A stretch of 64,000 nucleotides of DNA, from NCBI GenBank assembly GCA_030523765.1, contig JAUNHX010000008.1, positions 1-64,000 on the forward strand. The letters run 5' to 3'. This DNA is from Bacteroidales bacterium (GTDB lineage: Bacteria > Bacteroidota > Bacteroidia > Bacteroidales > P3). The translations under genes were made by a program, and so were the position numbers. Below the pieces are notes generated by a model. That model was not told the DNA's origin. It ran no database searches and was given only the letters and a program-made list of their open reading frames with translations. Positions 23,466 to 33,471 of this stretch are shown here, piece by piece (the stretch's first letter is position 1; every line of letters starts with the position of its first letter).

Positions 23466-24554
23466 ATGGACGAAAAACCCTCCGAAAAAATATTTTCGCT
23501 CGAAGAGATTGACTATAGTCATTTCTGGGGCAACAACGAAAAGATGCTCGACTTTGTACGCATCCTTTTCCCAAAACTGAAACTGATTGTGCGCGGTGAG
23601 ATGCTGAAAGCGATAGGTTCGCAGGATGATATAGACTTCTTTGATGGGAAGTTTAATTCTATGCTTACTTACTACGATAAGTTTGGCCACATCACTGAGA
23701 ATGCTATCATGCAGATCATGGAAAATGGGGGCTCGACTCCAGAGGCGGAGACCAACGATGAGATTTTGGTGCATGGCCGTAATGGTATCCTCGTAAAGGC
23801 GCGTACTCCCAACCAAAGGAAGTTAGTGGATGCGGTGAAGCGTAACGATATGGTGTTTGCTATCGGTCCGGCTGGTACGGGAAAGACCTACACGGCTGTA
23901 GCTTTGGCTGTTCGTGCGCTGAAAAACAAGGAGGTACGTCGCATCATTCTTACCCGTCCTGCGGTAGAGGCGGGTGAGAATCTGGGATTCTTGCCGGGTG
24001 ATCTGCGCGACAAACTGGATCCCTACCTTCAACCTCTTTATGATGCACTGCGTGATATGATTCCGCAACAGAAGCTGCTCTCTTACTGGGAGGATAATAC
24101 GATTGAGATTGCTCCGCTTGCTTTTATGCGTGGCCGTACGCTCGACAATGCTTTCGTTATTCTCGATGAGGCGCAGAATGCTACCCCTTCGCAGCTGAAG
24201 ATGTTCCTTACCCGTATGGGTCGTAATGCTAAGTTTGTGATTACGGGCGATGTTACTCAGATTGACTTGCCTCGCCATCAGCGTTCGGGATTGGTGCAGG
24301 CTACCCGTTTGCTTCACAATATTGAGGGTATTGAGGTGATTGAACTCGATAATAGCGATGTGGTACGTCACCGTCTGGTAACGCGTATTATTCGCGCCTA
24401 TGAACGCAACGATGAGAACGAGGCACCCGAAATGCCTGATGGGTATAGGCCTGACTTCCGTCCGCAGGGCGAACAGTTGGGGCATCTCCCTTGGAAGGAT
24501 ATAAGAAATATCGATGTCGATAATGATGACGACAATGATCAGTCGGCTGATTAA
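23466..24554 (+). CDS. PhoH family protein (PhoL-like ATPase)
   Basis: A 362-residue cytoplasmic ATPase. The N-terminal part (to about residue 110) contains a KH-like nucleic-acid-binding segment. The PhoH ATPase core has Walker A GPAGTGKT near 134-141, the family segment TRPAVEAGENLGFLPGDL, and Walker B with FVILDEAQNATPSQLKMFLT, then VITGDVTQIDLPRHQRSGL. PhoH/PhoL proteins are linked to RNA metabolism and ribosome maturation and often neighbour ybeY. No ybeY is seen here. Start ATG 23466 follows the kinase gene by 32 bases, and ispE begins 30 bases after its stop, so these probably form one operon. The C-terminus is acidic (DNDDDNDQ). Confidence 0.92.
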   Translation: MDEKPSEKIFSLEEIDYSHFWGNNEKMLDFVRILFPKLKLIVRGEMLKAIGSQDDIDFFDGKFNSMLTYYDKFGHITENAIMQIMENGGSTPEAETNDEILVHGRNGILVKARTPNQRKLVDAVKRNDMVFAIGPAGTGKTYTAVALAVRALKNKEVRRIILTRPAVEAGENLGFLPGDLRDKLDPYLQPLYDALRDMIPQQKLLSYWEDNTIEIAPLAFMRGRTLDNAFVILDEAQNATPSQLKMFLTRMGRNAKFVITGDVTQIDLPRHQRSGLVQATRLLHNIEGIEVIELDNSDVVRHRLVTRIIRAYERNDENEAPEMPDGYRPDFRPQGEQLGHLPWKDIRNIDVDNDDDNDQSAD

Positions 24555-24584
24555 TTGGCTGCTATAATCTTAAACTGTAACCCT

Positions 24585-25397
24585 ATGATTACTCATCCCA
24601 ACTGCAAAATCAATCTCGGTCTGCATGTGGTTTGTCGTCGTCCCGATGGCTATCACGATTTGCAGACAATCTTTGTGCCGGTACCTCTTTGTGATGAACT
24701 TGAGATTGTTCCTGCTTCTCAGTTTGCGTTCCATCAGGAGGGAATTGCTATTGATGGGCCTATGGATGATAATCTCTGTGTGAAGGCTTATCGGCTCATG
24801 ATGTCGCATTATCCTGATGTGGGTCCGGTGGCTATGCGACTCAACAAGCAGATTCCCTTTGGCGCTGGATTGGGTGGTGGCAGTAGCGATGCCGCTTTTG
24901 TGTTGGTGATGTTGCGATCGCTCTTCCATATCGAGGTTTCGGACCAACGGTTGGAGCAGTTGGCTGCCCAGATAGGGGCTGACTGTCCTTTCTTTATTCG
25001 CAATGTGGCTGCTTATGCAACGGGCATAGGCGACATTTTGGAACCAATCCATCTCGATCTGAGTGGATATAAGATGGTGCTTCTCAAACCGAGCGATGCG
25101 GTGTCGACTCGCGAGGCTTATGGTGGTATTCGTCCCAATGCGGTTGATCGCCCTGATCTCCGACAGGCTGTGAATCGTCCTATCGATGAATGGAAGGACC
25201 TTATTGTCAATGATTTTGAAGCAACAGTGTTTCCTCTTCATCCTCGCATTGTTTTCCTCAAGGATTTCTTGTATCGGCAGGGGGCTCTCTATGCTGCTAT
25301 GTCGGGTAGTGGATCGACATTGTTTGGGTTGTTCGATAAAGATTGTTCGGTCGACTTATCTGCGTTGCCTCCTTCGGAGATTCTAAGCGTCATATAG
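24585..25397 (+). CDS. ispE: 4-diphosphocytidyl-2-C-methyl-D-erythritol kinase
   Basis: A 270-residue GHMP kinase of the MEP isoprenoid pathway that phosphorylates CDP-methylerythritol. The N-terminal signature NCKINLGLHVVCRRPDGYHD and the ATP-binding glycine motif FGAGLGGGSSDAAF are diagnostic, as is the C-terminal MSGSGSTLFGLF. I chose ATG 24585 because it matches the family N-terminus (MITHPNCKINLGL). The frame also has an upstream TTG at 24555 which would only add a non-conserved leader. It lies 30 bases after phoH, probably the last gene of that operon. A 551-base gene-free stretch follows. Confidence 0.95.
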   Translation: MITHPNCKINLGLHVVCRRPDGYHDLQTIFVPVPLCDELEIVPASQFAFHQEGIAIDGPMDDNLCVKAYRLMMSHYPDVGPVAMRLNKQIPFGAGLGGGSSDAAFVLVMLRSLFHIEVSDQRLEQLAAQIGADCPFFIRNVAAYATGIGDILEPIHLDLSGYKMVLLKPSDAVSTREAYGGIRPNAVDRPDLRQAVNRPIDEWKDLIVNDFEATVFPLHPRIVFLKDFLYRQGALYAAMSGSGSTLFGLFDKDCSVDLSALPPSEILSVI

Positions 25398-25948
25398 TCG
25401 CTTTTTTCCTTTTTATTGTTTCAAAAAAACAGAGGTACCTTTCGCTCTAGCGAAACCCTATATCTGAAGGATCTGGATACCTATATCTAAAGTTTTCGGA
25501 TATATATATCTGGAGACATGGAAGAGGTATATCTCGCGGCGTCAAGATGTACATCTTTTTCTGAGTGGCTGTACTGAAGTAAATTCTATTTAATATATCG
25601 ATATTTAAAAATGGGGTTGAGACAAGCCTTGAGTGTGCGAGGAATCTAGTAGTATTATATTGTTTGTTTTGTTATTATGCTGTAAATCATTTCTTTGAAT
25701 AGTTGGTGGGTGGATGTTGGGAATGAGGGGCAGAACTCGTAAGTGTGGGAGGTGGAAGACGTAGGCTCCGAGGTGGGGAACTCTTATGAAAGGGGAGGGT
25801 AGGACGTAGGCAGTGGGGAATGGTATTCTTAAGAGTGTTGCAAAGGGGTTGTGGTGATTCTAATCTGTATAGTTATAATGTAATTTAGATCTTCCTTTTT
25901 TTCGTTATTGTGTAAATACTATAGCCTCTCTTTTATCGTTATTTCAAC
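25398..25948. other. 551-bp intergenic region, no gene recognised
   Basis: Contains a short inverted repeat (TTTCGCTCTAGCGAAA near 25440) and four TATATCT motifs within about 100 bp (25470-25550) at uneven 20-30 base spacing. The right half is G-rich and AT-rich by turns. No TAnnTTTG box, tRNA-like fold or coding frame was recognised. Confidence 0.4.
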
Positions 25949-27856
25949 ATGACCATACACGAAGCACTTAAACATTATTGGGGATACGATCGTTTCCGTC
26001 CCCAGCAAGAGGAAATCATCGCCTCGGTAATGGCTGGACACGATACTTTGGCGTTGCTCCCTACGGGTGGCGGCAAGAGTTTGTGCTATCAGTTGCCTGC
26101 GGTGGTGTGCGAGGGGGTGTGCATTGTGGTTTCTCCGTTGATTGCTTTGATGAAGGATCAGGTGATGCAGCTGCGAAGGCTAGGCATCAAGGCGGAATAC
26201 CTGGTGTCGGGTATGAACCGACACGAGGTTGATGTGGTGCTAAATAATTGTGTATGGGGTAATCTGAAGCTGTTGTATGTATCGCCCGAGCGTTTGCAAT
26301 CGCGCCAGTTTTTGGAGCATTTCAAGCAGATGCATGTAAGTATGATTGCTGTTGATGAGGCGCACTGCATATCGCAATGGGGGTTTGATTTTCGTCCTCC
26401 CTATCGTCATATTGCTGACATAAGACAGTATCAACCTTCTGCCCCTGTGATGGCTTTAACGGCTAGTGCTACCCCTATGGTGGTGGACGATATTGTTGCC
26501 CAACTGGCTTTTCGTCCCAGTCATCAGATATTTGTTCGCTCTTTTGCAAGACCCAACCTGAGTTATCTGTTCTACGAAGAGGAGGACAAGATGAGTCGTT
26601 TAATACGAATGATAAAGGGGGTGAAGGGCTGCACAATCGTTTATGTGCGCAACAGAAGGGGTACGAACGAGGTGGCGCGGATGCTGGAGGCGAATGGCAT
26701 TAATGCTACGTTCTATCATGCTGGCTTGGATCAGCATGAACGAGACCAGCGTCAGGAGATGTGGCTGAAATCGCCTCAAGGGGTGATGGTGGCTACGAAT
26801 GCGTTTGGTATGGGTATTGATCGTGGTGATGTCCGTCTGGTGGTTCATATGGATATTCCTTCTTCGATCGAGGCCTATTACCAGGAGGCGGGACGTGCAG
26901 GTCGTGATGGTGAGGAGTCGTATGCGGTGATGCTCTACAACAAGGGTGATTTGGATATGCTAGATTATTCGCTACAGCAGTCGTTCCCTACTCCGCAACA
27001 AATCAAGAATGTTTATAGGGCGGCTTGCAATTTCTATCAAATACCGGTGGGATGTGGCGCTGATGAGCGTTTCGATTTCGACTTGCAGCAGTTTTGTCGT
27101 ACCTATGGCTTTGCTCCTGTGATGGCCTATAATGCTTTTCAGTTCTTGGAGCGCGATGGCCTCTGTTCTTTGCCTGAGCGCAATGATCTGTATTCTCGTT
27201 TGTATATTCCGCTGAATAAGGAACAGGTGTATCGCTTCCAAGTTGAAAATCATCGGTTGGGCGATATCCTAACGCATGTGCTTCGTATGTATGGGGGACT
27301 CTTTACCGATTTTGTTGATATCGAGGAAAAGAAGATTGGTCGACACTTGCAGTTAGGTGAACGGGCAGTGGCCAATGCGCTGCTGCAGATGCAGAAACTG
27401 GATGTGGTGTCGTATCGTCCTAAGGCTACTAAGCCTCAGATTCTTTTCATGTCACCTAGGATCGATGTGGATATGTTAGATCTGAGTGATAGCGAATACC
27501 AACAGATGAAGGAGTGGGCTACAAAACGTATGGAGGCGATGAAGGCGATGGTGAAGAACGATAAGGAGTGTAGGAGTGTGCAAATAAGTCGCTATTTTGG
27601 TGAACAGTCTAGCACTGACTGTCATCGTTGTGATGTTTGTAGAAAGAAGGCCAAAGGGGATACGAAGGTGTTGGAGGCTTCGCTTCGCGATCAGATACAA
27701 CATTTATTGCTAGAACATCCAATGCTTCCGATTGATAGTTTTTTGCTGCACTTTAAGAATACAGACGAGTCGGAACTACGAAATACGCTCCGCCAACTGA
27801 TGGATGATGGGCATGTAAGACAAAGTGATGCTCAACAATTGTTTTGGATAAATTAA
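25949..27856 (+). CDS. recQ: ATP-dependent DNA helicase RecQ
   Basis: A 635-residue superfamily 2 3'-5' DNA helicase for recombination and replication repair. The helicase core begins with the aromatic/Q region GYDRFRPQQEEII, Walker A TGGGKS at 39-44, and DEAH at 136-139 within DEAHCISQWGFDFRP. Motif VI is seen in YYQEAGRAGRDGE. The RQC zinc site is seen as Cys and then CHRCDVC near 550-565, followed by a winged helix region. No clear HRDC domain follows; the last 70 residues form a short helical tail (LDDGHV-like end). Length is typical of Bacteroidota RecQ of the short form. It stands alone and ends at a symmetrical terminator shared with the convergent T9SS gene. Bacteroidota often carry a second, longer recQ elsewhere. 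Confidence 0.95.
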   Translation: MTIHEALKHYWGYDRFRPQQEEIIASVMAGHDTLALLPTGGGKSLCYQLPAVVCEGVCIVVSPLIALMKDQVMQLRRLGIKAEYLVSGMNRHEVDVVLNNCVWGNLKLLYVSPERLQSRQFLEHFKQMHVSMIAVDEAHCISQWGFDFRPPYRHIADIRQYQPSAPVMALTASATPMVVDDIVAQLAFRPSHQIFVRSFARPNLSYLFYEEEDKMSRLIRMIKGVKGCTIVYVRNRRGTNEVARMLEANGINATFYHAGLDQHERDQRQEMWLKSPQGVMVATNAFGMGIDRGDVRLVVHMDIPSSIEAYYQEAGRAGRDGEESYAVMLYNKGDLDMLDYSLQQSFPTPQQIKNVYRAACNFYQIPVGCGADERFDFDLQQFCRTYGFAPVMAYNAFQFLERDGLCSLPERNDLYSRLYIPLNKEQVYRFQVENHRLGDILTHVLRMYGGLFTDFVDIEEKKIGRHLQLGERAVANALLQMQKLDVVSYRPKATKPQILFMSPRIDVDMLDLSDSEYQQMKEWATKRMEAMKAMVKNDKECRSVQISRYFGEQSSTDCHRCDVCRKKAKGDTKVLEASLRDQIQHLLLEHPMLPIDSFLLHFKNTDESELRNTLRQLMDDGHVRQSDAQQLFWIN

Positions 27857-27877
27857 TTTTATGGAATGAATAGAGAT

Positions 27878-27914
27878 AAAAAAAAGGAGCTCTTTTAGAA
27901 GAACTCCTTTTTTT
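27878..27914. terminator. bidirectional terminator between recQ and the convergent cargo gene
   Basis: A-run, GGAG, GTTCTTCT-type loop region, CTCC, T-run: AAAAAAAGGAG pairs with CTCCTTTTTTT around a short A/T-rich loop. U-tracts exist on both strands, which suits convergent genes. Confidence 0.75.
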
Positions 27915-27915
27915 A

Positions 27916-30651
27916 TTAGTGTATAACCTGTATGGTTCCGCTTCGATTGACTATATCGTTAGTACCTTCTCGGCGGTAGGTGCATGTATATACATAGGTG
28001 CCTGCATCAACATATTCGTCTTTGTATGTGCCGTCCCATTCGTCTTGCTGATCGTGGGTGGACCATAGCAGTTGCCCTTTGCGATTGTAGATGTAAAGGC
28101 TGAAGTGCTCGAGGGTGTTGCCCGTGAAGACTCGGAAGGTTCGGTTGGTGCTGAGGGTGGGGGTGATGGCGTTGGGGAACCAGATAGAGAATTTCTGAAT
28201 GGGTACATAGAATGTGGTGTCGCGCTGACAACCTAATTGGTTGTAACTGGTCATATCTATCCGTTCTTCAGTTTTGTTGATGTCGGTGAAGGTATAGGTG
28301 AATTGCCGTTGTGTTGTGGTATAGGTTTCGCCTACTACCCACGAAGAGGCAACGCCATATTCGGATGCATCACGGAAGGTAACATTGGGCTCCTCGGAGT
28401 CGATGAAGGTGGGGGTCATCTCTACATTCAAGATGGGATAGGGGTATACGGTGATGGTGCTGGTGAGGGGGTTGGCATTGCAGCCATTGGTACCATGTCC
28501 TACAACGGTGTAGGTGGTGGTACGGGAGGGGGTGACGATGATGGTATCGTTGCCTTCCTGACCATCGAGACTTGCATCGCCTGGGGTTGCGGTCCAGGTG
28601 TAGGAGGCGGCATTGCCAGCCATGAGGGTGACGCTATGTCCTTCGCATATCTCGGTAATGGGTACTTTGAGGGTGGGATCGACAATGCGGATGGCTAGGC
28701 TGTCCCAAGTGCTGCACCCAAAGGGGGAGGTTACCTTGACGTAATACTGCATATCGGTGGAGGGATACTCCGACATGGTTTGCTGTGTTTGGAAGGTGCT
28801 GCCGTTGAGCGAACGGGCCCATTCGTAGGTGCAGTTTTCTACATCGCTACTGACGGTGACTTCGGCTAGTTGGCCCATACATACAATGGTGTCGCCTGTA
28901 ACAATCAGTTGGGGGTACTGTTCTACATAGATGACTGTGTCGACTGTGGCGTCACAATAGATGGGATCGAGTGTGCCATCAAGGTTGGTGTCTTGACGGA
29001 AGAAGTTGTTGTTGTGGGTTGTTAGTTCAACAGTGGTGGTATGGGTGAACACAAAGTTGAAGGATCGCATGGCGTTGGCTCCTTCTCCGATGATAATGGT
29101 ATCGAGTCCGTTGTCGTTATAGAGATGCCATTTGCGCCAAATGGATCCTTGACGATATTGGTCGGAGAGGTTGATGGTGTCGCCTGCGCAAAGGTTATTG
29201 CGTTCTACTTCAATGACGGGGGTCATGGGTTTGAGCGATCTGATCTGAACCGTTTTCTGGTTCCAGCAGGTGGTATCGAAGGCGGTAGAGCGTACTATAA
29301 CGCTATGGGCTCCTTGATTTGTATAAGTATGACTGCTTGTGCCTCCAGTGCTGGTGGCAACGGCGATGGCTCCAACGGTGCGTGGATTGGGTACATCGTA
29401 CCAGGTCCATTGAGTATTGGCAGTATCTACACGGTCGCTCTCGGAGGAGATCTGTAGGGGTTGACTGCGATCGGTAAGTATTACTTCTCCATCGCAGTAA
29501 AGAACGGAGTCGAGTGCTAAAATGGGTTTGGTATTGCATACTTGGGTGAAGAGTACGGAGTTGATAGGCTTGCCAGGGTTCATCTCTGATTGGAGGACGC
29601 ACTTGAAGGTGTTGCATGCTGCGGTATCGCCATTGGTGGTGATGAAATGTTGCAGTTCGATACCTAAGAAGTTGGTATCGTGTGTTTGTCCGGTAGAGGC
29701 AATGGGGGTATAGTTGGATGGATTGTTGCGGGCCTCCTCGGAGGTAAGCTCTCCTTGGTTGCTACGATACCACGTATAGTGGTTCATTCCTCTTGGTGCA
29801 TAGATGGTACCTACAAAGTCGGATTCGCCTGCTGCACATCCCGAGGCAGAGAGCATCATGGGCTCGCAGTCGCCGGCTACATAGGAGCATCCGTAGTGGC
29901 CTGATGCTGAGCAGTCGCCCGATGCCATAGAGATGCGTACGTTACGATAAAGGTATTTGTAGAGATTGATGACTACTTTGTTCCATGGACGGTATACGTT
30001 GTTGACTCCGTTGGCCAATTGGAAACCATAAGAGGCAATGGAGGAGGAGTTGGGGGGTGAGTTTTGAACAAAGCAGAAGGTATCGCTGATGAAGCTCCAG
30101 TTTTGGGTGACGGGATCTTGTACCTCTACATGGATGGCAAACTCGGGATTCTGGGCTACGGAATGAAGTGCATTCTCGAGCGAGAGGGCATACCATACGG
30201 TAAAGAGAGCGTTTTGTGCCGATACGGTAAAGGTATAGGTGAGGCACTCCCATTCGGCGTAGTTGACAAAGTTACCAATGCGGATAGAGCGCACAAAGCT
30301 CGTATCGGGAGGCAGATAACTTAAGGCATTGCCTGTTTCGGGTGCGTAGCCTGCCGATTTGATGGCAAACCGGTTATGACAGTCGCTTTCGTTATTCTGT
30401 CGACAGCTCTGTGAACTCTGGATGGTGGCAAGGTTGGCTGCCGATACTTCGGTTAGTGTACCCGTTGTACCCCAGGTGGAACAGGTGCTGGACTGTGATG
30501 CTTTTGAACCTGTGAGACCCGAATAGGAGGCGGTGCTGCCTGTGCTTGTAAAGTTGGTGGGATTATGCCACCCCATACAAGCGCTATTCTTGTTCTGTGC
30601 TGTAGCCACCGATGCACAGAATAGCAACATATATATGACAAGCTTTTTCAT
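27916..30651 (-). CDS. T9SS type B sorting-domain cargo protein, paralogue 2
   Basis: A 911-residue secreted protein. It has a signal peptide (MKKLVIYMLLFCASVATAQ) and then a conserved N-terminal module beginning NKNSACMGWHNPTNFTSTG. Ig/PKD-like beta domains follow (SVLYCDGEVILTDRSQPLQI, and ITEICEGHSVTLMAGNAASY). The C-terminal domain is of the gliding-motility (type B) kind: FSIWFPNAITPTLSTNRTF, then LYIYNRKGQLLW, WDGTYK and GTYVYTCTYRR. Type B cargo is exported by T9SS with a PorP/SprF-type partner; one is encoded at 12962-13936. It follows a closely related gene (30700-33471) by 48 bases on the same strand, so both are probably co-transcribed. The two share long near-identical stretches in the first 550 residues. 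Its role is unknown, possibly a surface adhesin. Confidence 0.87.
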   Translation of the reverse strand: MKKLVIYMLLFCASVATAQNKNSACMGWHNPTNFTSTGSTASYSGLTGSKASQSSTCSTWGTTGTLTEVSAANLATIQSSQSCRQNNESDCHNRFAIKSAGYAPETGNALSYLPPDTSFVRSIRIGNFVNYAEWECLTYTFTVSAQNALFTVWYALSLENALHSVAQNPEFAIHVEVQDPVTQNWSFISDTFCFVQNSPPNSSSIASYGFQLANGVNNVYRPWNKVVINLYKYLYRNVRISMASGDCSASGHYGCSYVAGDCEPMMLSASGCAAGESDFVGTIYAPRGMNHYTWYRSNQGELTSEEARNNPSNYTPIASTGQTHDTNFLGIELQHFITTNGDTAACNTFKCVLQSEMNPGKPINSVLFTQVCNTKPILALDSVLYCDGEVILTDRSQPLQISSESDRVDTANTQWTWYDVPNPRTVGAIAVATSTGGTSSHTYTNQGAHSVIVRSTAFDTTCWNQKTVQIRSLKPMTPVIEVERNNLCAGDTINLSDQYRQGSIWRKWHLYNDNGLDTIIIGEGANAMRSFNFVFTHTTTVELTTHNNNFFRQDTNLDGTLDPIYCDATVDTVIYVEQYPQLIVTGDTIVCMGQLAEVTVSSDVENCTYEWARSLNGSTFQTQQTMSEYPSTDMQYYVKVTSPFGCSTWDSLAIRIVDPTLKVPITEICEGHSVTLMAGNAASYTWTATPGDASLDGQEGNDTIIVTPSRTTTYTVVGHGTNGCNANPLTSTITVYPYPILNVEMTPTFIDSEEPNVTFRDASEYGVASSWVVGETYTTTQRQFTYTFTDINKTEERIDMTSYNQLGCQRDTTFYVPIQKFSIWFPNAITPTLSTNRTFRVFTGNTLEHFSLYIYNRKGQLLWSTHDQQDEWDGTYKDEYVDAGTYVYTCTYRREGTNDIVNRSGTIQVIH

Positions 30652-30699
30652 TACGGTTTGATTTTATGGGTATATATAATATGGTATCTATATATTATA

Positions 30700-33471
30700 T
30701 TATTTCAATAGAATGACAGTACCTTTCTGGGACATCAGTCGTGCTTGTCCAGGGCGGCGGTAGTGTGCTATATATACATAGGTGCCTTCCATGCATTCTT
30801 CACCTTTGTAGGTACCATCCCAGGGTGCTTCGGGATCGTTGGAGTAGAACATCAGCAGGCCGTTGCGGTCGTAGATGGCTAGCTCATAGTCGAGAAGCTC
30901 GTTGGCGGTGTAGCAACGGAAGGTGTTGTTGGTTTCCATACGGGGGGTGAAGGCGTTGGGATACCATACGGTGAAGACGGTGACGGGTACCCAGAAGGAG
31001 GTGTCGCGGCTGCAACCTAGGGGGTTGTAACTGGTAAGGCCTATCTGGAGCGAGTCCTGACTGAGGTCGGTGAAGGTCCATACTACGGAACGTACGGGTG
31101 ATGTTTGACCTGCCCCAAAGTTCCATAATGAGGTGGAACTATATAGCGATACATCGGAGAACTGTACGGAGGGATTCTCGGAGTCAATATATCCGGGGGT
31201 CAGTTCGATGGCTAGTTGCGGATAGGGATGAACAGTGATTTGTTGGTTGAGGGCTGTAGCTGAGCATCCATTGGAGCCGTGACCGACTACGGAATAAACG
31301 GTGGTCTCGATGGGGGATACCCAGATGGTGTCGCTGTTTTCTTGTCCCCAGAAGGTGGCATCGGTTTGGGGCGAGCAGCTCCATTCGAATGAGGCGGCTT
31401 TGCCTCCCCACAGTTTGATAGTGTCGCCTGTGCAGATTTCGGGTTTAGGATCGTAAGGACCGGAGAAATAGAGTGCTGGTTTGACGATGGCAATCTCAAA
31501 TGTATCCCAGGTAATGCAACCAAAAGAAGATTTCACTTGTACGCAGTATGAGACGTCATTGGTAGGACGGGTTACGAGGGTGTTTTCGTACGACAGGGTA
31601 TCGGGGTTGCCCAGTTGGAGCCAACGATAGGTACAATCGGGTGAGGTAGTGCTGACGCTGACGGTAGACTGTTCGCCATTGCATACGATGGTTTCGCCTG
31701 TGATTGTTACTACGGGTAAACTCTGTACGTTTACAACAACAGAGGTGGAGTTTAGACAGTGGATAGGATCGAGTTCGCCATCGAGGTTGGTGTCTCGCAT
31801 AAAGACATCGCTATTGTGGGCGGTAAGCTCGATGGTGGTGGTTTGATCGAATACCCAGTTGAAGGTACGAAGGGTATTGGCTCCGGTGCCTTCGAAGGTG
31901 GTATCGATATCGTTGTTGAAGATATGCCAACGACGCCAGGTGGATCCTTGACGATATTGGTCGGTAACGGTGATGGTATCGCCTGCGCAGAGGTTGTTTT
32001 TGGAGAGTTCAATGACGGGAGTCATGGGGGCGAGCGAACGTATCTTTACAGTCTTTTGATTCCAGCAGCTGGTATCGAAGGCGGTAGTACGAACAACAAC
32101 GCTATGACTGCCTGCGTCTTCGTAGGTATAAGAGGCGGTACCTCCCGTAGTGGTGGCTAATGCGATGGCACCTGTGGTGCGCGGGTTATCTACATTATAC
32201 CAAGTCCATAGGGTATTGGCGGTATCAACGCGGTCGCTCTCGGAAGAGATTTGCAAGGGTTGGCTGCGGTCGGTAAGTACTACTTTACCATCGCAGTAAA
32301 GAACAGAGTCGAGGGCTAGGATAGGTTTGGTATTACATACGTCAACGAATAGGGTTGAGTTGATAGGTTTGCCAGGATTCATCTCCGATTGGAGGACGCA
32401 TTTGAAGGTGTTGCAAGCTGAGGTATCTCCGTTGGAGGTGATGAAATGCTGTAACTCTACTCCGAGGAAGTTGGTGTCGTGGGTTTGGCCAGAGGTGGCT
32501 ATGGAAGTATAGTTGCTATTGTTGTTTCGCGCTTCTTCTGAACTTAATATGCCTGAGGTGCTTCGATACCATGTGTAGTGATTCATTCCATCGGGTGCAT
32601 AGATGGTACCGACAAAGTCCGATTCACCTGCGGCACATCCCGATGCTGTCAGCATCATGGGTTCGCAATCACCTGCAACATAGGCGGCACCATAGTGGGC
32701 TGAATAAGCGCAGTCGCCCGAGGCCATGGTGATACGTACGTTGCGATAAAGGAATTTATAGAGGTTGATAACAACTTTGTTCCAAGGTTTGTATACGTTG
32801 GGGTGGCCTCCTGCACTGCTGGTTCCGAAGCCCATATTGGTAACCTGTGCTGCTGTGGTACCCGTTACTGGGGTTTGCTGTACAAAGCAGAAGGTGTCGC
32901 TGATAAATTCCCATGCAAGGGTGCTGGGGTTCTGTACTTGCACATGGATAACAAATTCGGGATTGTAGGCTGCTGTATGTTTGGCATCGTAGAGCGAGAG
33001 GGCATACCAAATAGTGAAGAGGGCGTTCTGAGCACTTACAGTAAATTCATACTCTAATGCTTCCCATTCGGTTCCTCCACAGTAGTTGCCTATTCGGATG
33101 GAACGTACGAATGAGGTGTCGGGAGGAAGGTAACTGAGGACATTGCCAGTTTCGGGTGCTGTACCTGCGCTCTTAATGACAAAACGTTTCTGGTAGTCGG
33201 ATTGTGATGTATTATAACATGAGGAACCGCCCGTGGTGGTGGCTAGGTTGGCTGCACTGACAGTGGTGGGTGTGCCAGAGTAACCAAACATGGTACAGTT
33301 ACTTGCTACGGAGTTCTTGGTTCCTGTGTATCCTCGCCATGTGGCCAAGGTACCGGTGCTGGTAAAGTTGGAGGGATTATGCCAACCCATACATGCACTG
33401 TTCTTTGTCTGCGCGAACAGGGAAGTTACGGCAATGAGCATCGTTGTAAGTAGAAGAAACGTTCTTTTCAT
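30700..33471 (-). CDS. T9SS type B sorting-domain cargo protein, paralogue 1
   Basis: A 923-residue secreted protein, first gene of the tandem pair. It has signal peptide MKRTFLLLTTMLIAVTSLFAQ and N-terminal module TKNSACMGWHNPSNFTSTG. The shared central blocks (GNVLSYLPPDTSFVRSIRIG, and DRSQPLQISSESDRVDTAN) are almost identical to the downstream paralogue. Ig/PKD-like repeats follow, and a type B sorting domain closes the protein (FTVWYPNAFTPRMETNNTF, LAIYDRNGLLMFYS, WDGTYKGEECMEGTYVYIA). The two copies diverge mainly in residues about 540-850, the modules just before the sorting domain. No canonical promoter box was found in the 313 bases upstream. A duplication followed by divergence of the exposed repeats is the simplest reading. 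Function unknown. Confidence 0.87.
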   Translation of the reverse strand: MKRTFLLLTTMLIAVTSLFAQTKNSACMGWHNPSNFTSTGTLATWRGYTGTKNSVASNCTMFGYSGTPTTVSAANLATTTGGSSCYNTSQSDYQKRFVIKSAGTAPETGNVLSYLPPDTSFVRSIRIGNYCGGTEWEALEYEFTVSAQNALFTIWYALSLYDAKHTAAYNPEFVIHVQVQNPSTLAWEFISDTFCFVQQTPVTGTTAAQVTNMGFGTSSAGGHPNVYKPWNKVVINLYKFLYRNVRITMASGDCAYSAHYGAAYVAGDCEPMMLTASGCAAGESDFVGTIYAPDGMNHYTWYRSTSGILSSEEARNNNSNYTSIATSGQTHDTNFLGVELQHFITSNGDTSACNTFKCVLQSEMNPGKPINSTLFVDVCNTKPILALDSVLYCDGKVVLTDRSQPLQISSESDRVDTANTLWTWYNVDNPRTTGAIALATTTGGTASYTYEDAGSHSVVVRTTAFDTSCWNQKTVKIRSLAPMTPVIELSKNNLCAGDTITVTDQYRQGSTWRRWHIFNNDIDTTFEGTGANTLRTFNWVFDQTTTIELTAHNSDVFMRDTNLDGELDPIHCLNSTSVVVNVQSLPVVTITGETIVCNGEQSTVSVSTTSPDCTYRWLQLGNPDTLSYENTLVTRPTNDVSYCVQVKSSFGCITWDTFEIAIVKPALYFSGPYDPKPEICTGDTIKLWGGKAASFEWSCSPQTDATFWGQENSDTIWVSPIETTVYSVVGHGSNGCSATALNQQITVHPYPQLAIELTPGYIDSENPSVQFSDVSLYSSTSLWNFGAGQTSPVRSVVWTFTDLSQDSLQIGLTSYNPLGCSRDTSFWVPVTVFTVWYPNAFTPRMETNNTFRCYTANELLDYELAIYDRNGLLMFYSNDPEAPWDGTYKGEECMEGTYVYIAHYRRPGQARLMSQKGTVILLK

